A DNA stretch of 64,000 nt from Hibiscus mutabilis (Eukaryota; Streptophyta; Magnoliopsida; Malvales; Malvaceae): NCBI GenBank assembly GCA_019671005.1, contig CM033726.1:21451657-21515656 (forward strand), read 5' to 3'. Below the pieces are notes generated by a model. The model was not told the origin of the DNA. It searched no databases and saw only the letters and a list, made by a program, of their open reading frames with translations. Positions 48,230 to 57,505 of the stretch are shown here, piece after piece. The position numbers and the translations under genes were made by a program. Within the stretch, counting starts at the first letter, position 1; each line of letters opens with the position of its first letter.

Positions 48230-48247
48230 TCCCCGGCAACGGCGCCA
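48230..48247 (-). other. Primer binding site, tRNA-Asp type, intact
   Basis: The minus strand reads TGGCGCCGTTGCCGGGGA, the exact complement of the tRNA-Asp(GUC) 3' end as I remember it, 6 bp from the LTR edge at 48254. Confidence 0.88.
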
Positions 48248-48253
48248 AAAACT

Positions 48254-49810
48254 TGTTGTGTGTAATAAGTGCTACGCAAATGTGCAAGTATACACGTCGC
48301 AAGTAATAAAGTGATAAGAGTATCGAGTATCGTCTCCACAGGGATTGGTTTGGGCCACTTTGCTTAAGTTACTGCGTTGGAAAAGAAAAACACAAGTAGG
48401 TGATTGTTATAACTAATGAGTAAACTAAGAGCAATAAACTAAAGAATAGACGAAATTAAAATAGAGAATAGGTCAGGTTATCGTGAGTTGAGGTGTGATA
48501 GCCGATTGGATCGTCTTGGTAAAAGAGTGCAAGGGCAACTCAATTGCCGTGGCAACTTGCACAGCGGGGTTGCCTTGGCAACTAATCGATGGTTGCCTGG
48601 GCGACTAGCTGGGCAACTACTTGGGCGGCTGGGCAGCAACTTCAAGGTTCGGCAGAGCGTTCTTCAATGGTTTCTTCTTATCCCTAAGTCGAAACTCTAG
48701 CTACTTGTGCATGCCTTGATAATACATCCCTGCGTGAATCAAGGCTGAACAACAATCAATCTTGCGCTCCTCTTAGTCGTTGAAATCCTTAACTTATTCC
48801 TAAGCCGGATTAATCTTCACCATCAATAGATTGAATAAAGAGCATACTCATTCGTTTCTTGAATCTAACTCTCCCGATATTAGATAAATAGATGAAGTTA
48901 CGAGATCCTCTCCCAATTCACTCGCAAACAAGAATAAGAACCAAGAATGAGTAAACCTTGAATTGAAAGTGCAAACTCTTATTACCTAAACAAAATCCAA
49001 TTGTTTTTCACAACAACAAAAACAATAACCCCAACCAATCAAGTTAGTTCATGGTTGGTTTCAAAAGATATACAAAGAATAATCCCCAAACCATGAATTT
49101 AATGGAAGCAAAGAAGAACCCCCTTGCTCTCTTGTCAAATTTTTTCTCCTCTTGCCCTTTGGAGTTGTCGAAATTTTCCCTCTTCTTGCTCTCTGGGGTT
49201 GTCGAAATTTTCCCTCTTCTTTCTCCCTTTGGATTGTCGAAATCTCCCTCTTATTTATAGGGCTAGGTCAAAGTCCTTCTTTGAGGAGGAAGTTAAGTTG
49301 GAATTAAATTATCTTTAAAGAATATAATTCTTTATTATAATTATATTCCTACTAGAACTTCTCTTATCTTCTTGGAATTTAATTCTTCTTTAATCTCTTC
49401 ATGGAAATCAAATTCCTTTGGGATTGGGCTTTGCTCCACGTCATCTTGGGCTTGTCTAGTCATCAATTTCGACTACCATATCACCTTTGCTCTTGTCGAC
49501 AATTGCCCTGGCAACTGGCTTGGCGTCTCCTTCATGTATTACCCTGGCAACCAGCTCGGCATATCTTTCATGCATTGCCCTGGAAACTAGCTCTAGCCTT
49601 GCTTTGGCAAGTGATCCTGCATATACACACAAAACACACCAAAGCAGCATCTTTTCCCACAAAAACTACCAAGTTATGTAATCAAGCTCAACGATGGAAG
49701 GAAACATGGATTAATGCATGAATGGCTAATTATGCAACTAATATGGTCCTAAGTCTAACAGTAATATGAGTAAAAAGGGTAAGAAAAATAGTACTTTTGA
49801 ACACTTATCA
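48254..49810 (-). repeat. Nested Athila 5' LTR
   Basis: Partner of 41020-42605, ending (minus strand) CTTATTACACACAACA. It contains the tandem repeat at 49132-49250, a TATA box at 49251-49260 (minus) and a perfect GTTGCCTTGGCAAC at 48569-48582. Confidence 0.9.
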
Positions 49811-50680
49811 ATGGTCCAGAACATGCAAAAACCAAACAACACACATGAAGTCAAGGTAATGGATTCTTTTTTTGAGTTTTGTGGTAATAACCATGATTCT
49901 TCTGAATGTATGCAGAATCTGGAATCCAGCTTCTATGTGGGGAATTACAATCAGAACAACAATGTGATGTCCAATACATACAATCCAGCTTCGAAGAATT
50001 TTTCATGGAGTAATCCCAACAATGCTCTAAACCAGAACAATCAGAATGCACAAGCATCGGGATTCTAGCAGAATATGCCACGGCAACAGTTGCCACAGCA
50101 ACAATTGACAACATCTAGTTCTTTGGAAAATTCTCTAAAAGCTTTTATGATGAAAACTGAATCTTATATGGCTGAGAATAGTAACTTCATAAAAAGAACT
50201 GATGCTTTTATTAACAGGACCGAGATGAGATTGCAAAACCAAGAGGCGGCAATCAAATCATTGGAAAATCAAGTCGGACAGTTTGCTCAAAATCTGAATA
50301 CTAGACCGCAAGGAGGTTTACCTAGCGATACTGAAGTCGCAAGAGGAACTGGCCATGAGCAATGTAAGGCAATCACCACTAGAAGTGGCTAACAACTTAG
50401 AGAGACTCAAGCCCGCTCATCAAACAAAACTCCACAAAAAGATCAAGACGAACCTAGTGGCAAAACCTCAGATGCTAAACCAGGAATTGTCGCGGCAATC
50501 GGCAATAAGCATGCCACGACAACCAACGATAAAGATGCTTCGGCAACTTGTGATAAGCATGCCTCGGCAACCCCAATTGATAATGCCTCAGCAAATCCAG
50601 TTGTCCCGGCAATGCCGTCAATCAGGTTCCAAACCAATGAAAGGATCGAAGATATCTGATTTCCACCACCATTCCCACAA
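49811..50680 (+). pseudogene. gag: Athila gag, C-terminal part, outer element
   Basis: It continues the frame interrupted at 41014. MVQNMQKPNNTHEVKVMDSF is followed by a damaged zinc knuckle FEFCGNNHDSSEC, whose first Cys is Phe. Stops lie at 50066-50068 and 50390-50392, and one at 50658 just before the conserved PPPFPQ block. 50480-50620 encodes the KHASATPIDNASA-type repeat linker. Confidence 0.86.
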
Positions 50681-50683
50681 AGG

Positions 50684-51610
50684 TTGAAGCGACAAAAGCA
50701 AGAATATCAATTCAATATGTTTCTTGATATCCTAAAGCAAGTCCACATCAACTTGCCATTGGTGGAAGCAGTTGAACAAATGCCAAACTATGCCAAGTTT
50801 CTTAAAGACATTGTGTCCAAGAGAACAAGGCTAGGAGAGTTTGAAACAGTTGCCGCAACAGAGGGATGCATGGCAATGTTGAAAAATCGTATGCCACCCA
50901 AGTTGAAGGATCCCAGAAGTTTCACAATACACTGTTCCATTAGAAACCACTATGTCGGGAAAGCATTTTGCGACCTTGGGGCTAGCATAAACTTGATGCC
51001 TAAATCAGTTTTCCAGAAACTAGGAATCGGGAAGGCAAGACCTACAACAGTTATGCTACAGCTAGCCGACAGATCCTATGTGCATCCAGAGGGAAAAATC
51101 AAGGACATACTGGTAAAAGTTGATAAATTTATTTTTCCTGCTGACTTTATTGTTTTGGATTGTGTAGCATATGAGCATGCACCTATCATTCTCGGGAGAC
51201 CATTCCTAGCAACAGGGATAACCTTGATCGATGTTGAAAAGGGAGAACTCACAATGAGGGTGAATAACCAGCAAGTTAAACTAAATATGTTCCAAACACT
51301 AAGGCATGCCGATGATCCAGAAGAATGCCAACTTTTTCATGCCACGACAGAGTTTAACTTCGACGAGGAATTTAGTTGCCTCGGCAACTACATTGCCGAT
51401 CAAGAGGAACCTGAGGAGTATGAAGAATCGGTCGATGAGGAACAACAAGAAGAGGCAAATTGGCTAGTCAATCGACCAAGTACATACTTTGAACCACTGG
51501 ATCACTCAGGTAAGGAAGGTAAGCTCGAAAAACCCTCTATTGAACAACCACCGATTCTTGAGTTGAAACAATTGCCAGAGCAATACATTGCCTGTAATTA
51601 TTTCTTCTAA
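50684..51610 (+). pseudogene. Athila protease region, outer element
   Basis: A 308-codon open frame: QVHINLPLVEAVEQMPNYAK, FLKDIVSKRTRLGEFETVAA, protease site CDLGASINLMPKSVFQ, RSYVHPEGKIKDILVKVDKF, IILGRPFLATGITLIDVEKG. An acidic tail (DQEEPEEYEESVDEEQQEE) leads to EQYIACNYFF and a TAA at 51608-51610. A 1-nt frame change near 51590 links it to RT. It contains the perfect GTTGCCTCGGCAAC at 51375-51388. Confidence 0.9.
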
Positions 51611-53060
51611 GTTACAACCTGAGCAGGAAAAGAAGCTGATCAAAATGTTGAAGCTACACAAAAAGGCAATAGGGTGGACAATTGCCGACTTGAAGGGAAT
51701 TAGCCCGGCAGTGTGCATGCACAAGATTTTGTTGGAGGATGATCACAAACCTTCAATTGAAGCCCAGAGGAGACTGAATCATGCCATGAAAGGGGTTGTA
51801 ATGAAAGAAATCATCAAGTGGCTTGACGCCAGCATTATATACCCTATCTCTGATAGTACATGGGTAAGTCCGGTACAATGTGTACCGAAAAAGGGAGGTA
51901 TAACGGTGGTAAGTAATGAAAATAATGAACTCATTCCAACCAGGACTGTGACCGGTTGGAGGGTTTGTATGGATTATCGAAAGCTAAACAAAGCCACTAG
52001 GAAAGATCACTTCCCATTACCCTTTATTGATCAAATGCTTGGCCGTCTTTCAGGTAAACCATTTTATTGTTTTCTTGATGGTTATTCAGGTTACAATCAA
52101 ATTGCCATAGCACCAGAGGATCAAGAAAAGACAACCTTCATATGCCCATATGGTACTTATGCTTTCCGAAGGATGCCGTTCGGATTGTGTAACGCCCCGG
52201 CAACCTTCCAAAGATGCATGATGGCACTCTTTTCAGACATGGTCGAAGACTTCCTTGAGATCTTCATGGATGATTTTTCTGTTTTGGTAATGACTTCGAC
52301 AACTGTCTCGGCAATTTAGAGAGGATGTTGGCAAGATGTGAAGAAACTGATTTAGTCCTCAATTGGGAGAAGTGACATTTTATGGTAGATGAAGGAATAG
52401 TGCTCGACCACAAGATTTCATCCAAGGGAATTGAAGTAGACAAAGCCAAGGTGGACGTGATCAAGAGATTACCCCCACCAAGTTCAGTTAAAGGAATTCG
52501 AAGCTTTCTTGGACATGCAGGTTTTTACAGGAGGTTCATTCATAATTTTTCTAAAATCACTAAACCCTTGTGCAATTTGCTTGAACAGGATAAAGTCTTC
52601 GATTTTGATGATTCTTGCACCCAAGCATTCGAAACCCAAAAAGAAAAGCTTGCCTCGGCACCCATTATCGTTCCACCAGATTGGATGCTACCTTTTGAGC
52701 TCATGTGTGATGCAAGTGATTTTGCGGTAGGAGCAGTCCTAGGCCAACGCACAGGTAATACCTTTCATGTGATATACTACGCTAGTAAAACTCTTAATAG
52801 TGCTAAAGTGAATTACACAACAACGAAGAAAGAGTTACTAGCTGTAGTTTTCGCATTTGACAAGTTACGATCCTATTTGATTGGTACAAAGGTAATTGTT
52901 CATATGTACCATTCGGCAATCAAATATCTATTTGCTAAAAGGATGCCAAACCTCGTTTGATTCGTTGGATATTACTTTTACAAGAATTTGATATTGAAAT
53001 TAAGGACAGGAAAGGAACAGAAAATCAAGTGGCCGATCACTTATCACGTTTAGAACGCAA
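51588..53060 (+). pseudogene. pol: Athila reverse transcriptase and RNase H, broken
   Basis: 51588-52319: WTIADLKGISPAVCMHKI, STWVSPVQCVPKKGG, CMDYRKLNKATRKDHFPLP, MPFGLCNAPATFQRCM and the catalytic FMDDFSV with both aspartates. A frameshift near 52290 and a stop at 52376 follow. 52382-52960: SFLGHAGFYRRF, RNase H sites CDASDFAVGAVLGQ and KKELLAVV. The third acidic position is lost (VHMYHSAIKYLF where the family has Asp before His). A 1-nt loss near 52940 precedes NQVADHLSRLE. Absent from the nested element. Confidence 0.92.
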
Positions 53061-54584
53061 TAGGGAGGAGGACGCGGATCTAGAGATATGCGATGCATTC
53101 CCGGTTGAACAACTTTTTGTTGCCTTGGCAACTATGGATGCGCATGCCTCGGCAACCCTCGACGCCTCGGCAACCATGGACGCGCATGCAACCCTCGACG
53201 CCTCGGAAACTATGGACGCGCATGCCTCGGCAGCCTTTGACGCGCATGCCTCGGCAATTTTGGGAGCAGTCGCCACGGCAGCACATGCCTCGACAATACC
53301 CTGGTATGCGGATTTAGTTAATTTCCTTGTTTGTGGTATTTTACCTTATGGCCTTACTCACCAAGGGAAGAAGCGGTTCCGCCATGATGCTAAGCATTAC
53401 TTTTGGGACGAGCCTCTTTTGTTTAAACAATGTGCAGATCAGGTTATACGCCGATGTGTCCCTGAAGAAGAGCAACATAATGTACTCCGACAATGCCATT
53501 CTTCACCCTATGGAGGACATTTTGGAGGAACTCGTACCGCGGCCAAAGTTTTGCAATCCGGTTTGTATTGGCCAACATTGTACAGAATGCCCAAGACTTT
53601 TACAAGCAATGTGATCGTTGCCAGGGGACGGGCAATATCTCTAGACGACATGAGATGCCGCTCCAAAACATCATCGAGGTGGAATTGTTTGATGTATGGG
53701 GGATCGATTTTATGGGACCTTTCCCATCTTCATTCGGCAACCTCTACATTCTACTTGCCATCGACTACGTCTCTAAATGGGTTGAGGCAGCAGCAGTTCC
53801 CAACAACGATTCCAAGACCGTGCAACGATTCTTGCAGAAAAACATATTTACACGGTTTGGGATGCCGAGAGCAATTATCAGTGACGAAGGCAAGCATTTT
53901 GACAACAGACTTATTGCCAAGATGCTGCAACGCTTCGGCGTATCACACAAGATTGCCACGACATATCACCCACAAACCAATGGGCAAGCATAAATTTCCA
54001 ACCGAGAATTGAAGGGTATACTCGAGAAAGTTGTAAATCCCTCTAGGAAGGATTGGTCATTAAGACTAGATGACGCACTTTAGGCATATCGCACTGCATT
54101 CAAAACACCCTTAGGTATGTCCCCCTTCCGACTTGTCTATGGCAAAACATGCCATCTACCAGTGGAAATCGAACACAAGGCATACTGGGCAATCAAGACC
54201 GTGAATATAGATTGGGAAAGTGCCGGACAAAAGCGTTTGTTGGACCTCAACGAGATAGAAGAATTCCGTGCACTCGCCTATAACAGTGCACGAATCTACA
54301 AGGAGAAAACAAAGCAATGGCATGACAAGAAACTATTGCCACGACAATTCATGGTAGGGCAACTAGTTCTCTTATTCAATTCTCGACTAAAACTTTTCTC
54401 GGGAAAGCTAAAATCAAGATGGTCGGGACCATTCAAAGTTGTTAAACCATTCTCCCATGGTGCCATGATAATCAAGTCCATCACTGACAAACATGAATTC
54501 AAAGTTAATGGACAAAGATTGAAACACTACAATGGTGCCCATGTAGAACGTAACAAAGAAGTGGTCACCTTCGGAGATGCATGA
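53061..54584 (+). pseudogene. int: Athila integrase with Ala-rich linker, broken
   Basis: The linker (53110-53290) is a run of ATMDAHASATLDA-like units, made of CCTCGGCAAC repeats. HHCC part: CHSSPYGGHFGGTRTAA and, after a frameshift near 53590, QCDRCQGTGNIS. Core: WGIDFMGPFPSS, IISDEGKHFDN, then HPQTNGQA followed by TAA at the catalytic Glu codon (53992-53994). The C-terminal part 54117-54584 is open and ends with NKEVVTFGDA and TGA. A further stop is at about 54082. Confidence 0.9.
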
Positions 54585-55061
54585 GCATGCTCTCCTTTCG
54601 ATATTTTATTTTTATCTTATTTTATTATTTTTATTTTTAATTTTGTTGAACTATTTAATTTCTATTTTTTATTATTTTTTATTATTTTATTTATTTTTAT
54701 TTTTTATTACTTTCGATTATTTGTTTTTTTAGGATAGATTTATTTTCCTTTGTTTCATCTTTCTTTAAGTTTAAGAATCCCTTTATAAATCTTTATTTAT
54801 TTTCTTTTATTAGTTTATCTTTAATTTTAATCCTTATTTGATTTGTCTTTGAATTATAGGAAAAGAGTTCAAGATAAAGAGGAATTTTAATCCAAGAAGG
54901 AAAACATCTTCAACAAGGAAATTAATGGGCTGAATCTAAGGCTTATATAAAGCCTCCAACTTGCCCTAATTAAACCCCCCTTGCCGTCACCCTTCCCCTA
55001 AACCAAAACCCTTTTTTCGTCTTCCCCTAATCCCACCCACCAAATTTACCACCCATCTTTT
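54585..55061 (+). other. Non-coding spacer between pol and accessory gene
   Basis: 54600-54760 is a low-complexity TTTTATTATTTTTATT tract. The rest ends in a C-rich stretch resembling a plant core-promoter upstream region. No frame of note. Confidence 0.6.
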
Positions 55062-55069
55062 CTATAAAA
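55062..55069 (+). promoter_or_regulatory. TATA box ahead of the Athila accessory gene
   Basis: CTATAAAA lies about 98 bp before the ATG at 55160, followed by a pyrimidine-rich leader. This fits an internal Pol II promoter. It is a sequence inference only. Confidence 0.55.
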
Positions 55070-55159
55070 CCCATCACCCATCACCTATTCCTACTTTTTA
55101 TCTTGTAACTCTTTAGTTTCTTTTATTTGTTTTTACAAAACTCACAACCAAGATCATCC

Positions 55160-56197
55160 ATGGCATCCAAAATTAAATTTTTGGTTCATCCAAGTTCCTC
55201 CAAAGAACCAAGATACAAGAAGTTTGCTACACCGGTGGTTCAAGAAAGATTTCACTCCAAGTTTGAAAGCCGGAAGATTTATGAAGAACAAGGCTTTGAA
55301 TACTCCAACTCTCATCAAAATTTCGGCCTTGAACCATTCATCTTCGAGAGGATTGCACATCAAAAGTGGCAAATCTTTTGCCATCAACCGGAACCAGGCA
55401 ACATCTCATGGGTAAGAGAATTCTATGCTCACTCACCTAACCCAGATAATCCTTATATTTTTGTTCGTGACAAGGCCATACTCATAAGCCCCAAAAACGT
55501 CAACACCTTTTATGGGCTCTACATTGAAAAGGACAAGCATCAAGCCTTCGTTGATCAAATCACGCCCAAGCAACTCGACAAGGTGCTTCAAGAACTCACT
55601 CAAACGGGAACTCATTGGAACGACGGTAAATACAAGGGCACAGTAAATCACCTTCGGCTTAAACTCGAGGCAAAACTATGGAATAAGTTTGTTAAAACTT
55701 CTTTAATGCCCACCACACACAATACTACCGTTGATATACCACGTCTTTTGCTCATACATTCTGTTTTGCATAATCGCATCATTAACATTGGAAAAATTAT
55801 TTGTGATGAGATTTTTGTATGTAGCTCAAAAGATAAGGGTTCTCTTTTCTTCCCTTGCTTAATTTCTGATCTTTGCAAGGAGATGCATGTCCCAAGTGAG
55901 TCCACCGATGAAAAGGCCCTACCAAAGTCCGGTTGGAATCAAGCACAAATCCGAAAGCTAATGGGAGAGGCACCGGAAAAATCTTCAAGCCCTCCAATTG
56001 TCGTGGCAACTCCTGCCGCCCTGGCAATCCCTAATGCCCAAGCACCTAACGCCCGGGCAACTCGGCCATCAACCCCGGGACACTTTGAAGCACTCTTGCA
56101 ACCATTGGTGAGCTACCTAAGGCAAATTGAAGACCGGCAAATAATGTTCATGCGGTACATGAAGGAGCACAAAAATGCCATCACCAAGTCATCCTAG
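55160..56197 (+). CDS. Athila accessory protein, plant transposon-protein-like domain
   Basis: A 345-codon intact frame from the ATG in ATCCATGGC, a good plant start context; an in-frame ATG 33 bp upstream is less likely. Residues about 60-125 hold FERIAHQKWQIFCHQPEPGN, VREFYAH and ILISPKNVNTFYGL. That layout resembles the 'putative plant transposon protein' domain common in dicot genomes (recognised from memory). Residues 210-260 continue a helical domain (LLIHSVLHNRIINIGKII). The end is Pro/Ala-rich, then VSYLRQIEDRQIMFMRYMKE, possibly coiled. No signal peptide or membrane segment is seen, so it is not an envelope gene. Function unknown. It is the only long intact gene in the element. Confidence 0.7.
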   Translation: MASKIKFLVHPSSSKEPRYKKFATPVVQERFHSKFESRKIYEEQGFEYSNSHQNFGLEPFIFERIAHQKWQIFCHQPEPGNISWVREFYAHSPNPDNPYIFVRDKAILISPKNVNTFYGLYIEKDKHQAFVDQITPKQLDKVLQELTQTGTHWNDGKYKGTVNHLRLKLEAKLWNKFVKTSLMPTTHNTTVDIPRLLLIHSVLHNRIINIGKIICDEIFVCSSKDKGSLFFPCLISDLCKEMHVPSESTDEKALPKSGWNQAQIRKLMGEAPEKSSSPPIVVATPAALAIPNAQAPNARATRPSTPGHFEALLQPLVSYLRQIEDRQIMFMRYMKEHKNAITKSS

Positions 56198-56217
56198 AAA
56201 AGTGCCCGAACAATCGC

Positions 56218-56658
56218 GTGTCGTTTCCAATCTTTCCTGCCGAGATCCTTGCCCCGGTAACCAATGAAGCAGTTGCCACGGCAACCGCAACATATGATGC
56301 CGCAGCAACCTACATCGTGCCTGCACAAGCAGATTCCACAGCAACCAAAGCTAAAGACGTCCCGACAACCACTGCAAAAGCCAAAGGTAAAGCACCTATG
56401 CCCGAATCAACTCCTACGGAATCATTGTCTAATTTTTCAGATTCGGACGAGTCCTCCATTGCACCAACAAAGACCTCACCAATTGAATCCTCCAAGCGAA
56501 AAGACAATGACATTGATGAAGAGGACGATGAGGACAACCCCGTACGAGGATCGATTCCACCACCGGCAACAAGAAAACAACTATCACGTTCAAGCAAGAG
56601 AATCAAGACACCGACCAAAAGGAAACTAATCATCCACGATGACGAACTCTCGGAGTAA
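56218..56658 (+). pseudogene. Continuation of the accessory gene in a shifted frame
   Basis: Opens without an ATG after the stop at 56197. It encodes an Ala/Thr-rich stretch (VATATATYDAAATY), AKAKGKAPMPESTPTES, the acidic FSDSDESSIAPTKTSPIESS, KRKDNDIDEEDDEDNPV and a basic tail (RSSKRIKTPTKRKLIIHDD) ending SE and TAA. The acidic and basic runs suggest a nuclear, nucleic-acid-related tail (inference). The nested copy keeps only this part (43513-43930). Probably once joined to the upstream frame. It contains a perfect GTTGCCACGGCAAC at 56272-56285. Confidence 0.65.
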
Positions 56659-56728
56659 GTCCTCGTTTGCATTTTATTTTTCGTTAATTTTATTTAATAC
56701 ATGCATTGAGGACAATGCCTCACTTGAG

Positions 56729-56739
56729 TTTGGGGGGGA
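56729..56739 (+). other. Second, internal polypurine-like tract
   Basis: TTTGGGGGGGA preceded by GAGGACAATGCCTCACTTGAG. The true 3' polypurine tract at 57493-57505 is preceded by the similar GAGGACAAGCAATAGTTCGAG. The nested element has both as well (43427-43439 and 42606-42618, minus). Confidence 0.65.
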
Positions 56740-57048
56740 TTATTATTAGTAGTTACCATGTTTAGTTACATTCATCTTAAGTATTACATTTAGGATACAT
56801 AAATTGCTTGCCATGCCTTTAGTTGGAACAAGAATTGCCTAGATTTGATGAATATCCGATGATGACTTTGCCAATGCACTTAATTGATAGAATTTTTATT
56901 CTAGGATAACCATGGAAAAAACTTAGAATTTTACTATGATGCTAAATTTGATGAAACACTGTTGTGGTTTGATTGATTTAAGGAATTCTAGTGAACTTAG
57001 GTTGGTAATTAAAGAAATTGGGGGATTAGAATAAAAATTGGATGAATG

Positions 57049-57220
57049 CTAGAGGTGCCCAAAATTGGCTCTAGCATGTGCTAAAAAAATTGATCACTAG
57101 AGGTGCCCGAAACTGGCTCTAGTATGTGCTAAAAAAATTGATCGCTAGAGGTGCCCAAAATCGGCTCTAGTCGAATAAAACTAAAAACAAAACACTAGAG
57201 GTGCCCAAAACTGGCTCTAG
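57049..57220. repeat. CTAGAG...CTCTAG hairpin modules, outer Athila
   Basis: Four 26-nt modules with invariant 6-bp arms and a middle of GTGCCC(A/G)AAA(C/T)(T/C)GG. The first is at 57049-57074 and the last at 57195-57220. The spacers are AT-rich and include TGTGCTAAAAAAATTGAT twice. Confidence 0.85.
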
Positions 57221-57492
57221 TTAAAACATGTTAAAAAGAACACAATGAAGTAATTTGAAAATCTCTTGTTTGCATAGAATCCGAAAAATCAACTTGCACA
57301 CAACTCCGCACACACTCACAAGCATTATAATTTGATTCCGAGTAACTCCTAAGTTTTCTGAAAAATGAAAAGCCAATCATACTTTGTGCCCCGGTTCTGA
57401 GAATTGAAATCAATTTCAAAGCTAAGTTTGTAAAAATTGAAGTCTTGGCAGGTAATTATTAGTTTGCATTGCTTGAGGACAAGCAATAGTTC

Positions 57493-57505
57493 GAGTTTGG
57501 GGGTG
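57493..57505 (+). other. Polypurine tract of the outer Athila
   Basis: GAGTTTGGGGGTG lies directly before TGATAAGTG at 57506. Confidence 0.88.

Larger units (their letters stand above)
41020..49810 (-). mobile_element. Nested Athila deletion derivative without RT/RNase H
   Basis: Two LTRs, primer site, gag, protease, integrase and polypurine tract are on the minus strand. Protease sequence (WLVNRPGK at 45565) runs almost directly into the linker before integrase (EDADLEICDAFP near 45510), so about 1.6 kb of RT and RNase H is missing. Most of the accessory gene is also missing. The flanks are ATGAT (41015-41019) and ATGGT (49811-49815), a 5-bp target duplication with one change. It must have moved with proteins from elsewhere. 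Confidence 0.9.

Noticed and set aside
54600..54760. TTTTATT-rich tract as a matrix-attachment or origin element
   Set aside because: It is simple low-complexity sequence between two genes of a retroelement. Nothing specific supports such a role.
55160..56197. Accessory gene as an envelope gene
   Set aside because: No signal peptide, no transmembrane segment and no cysteine-rich ectodomain can be seen.
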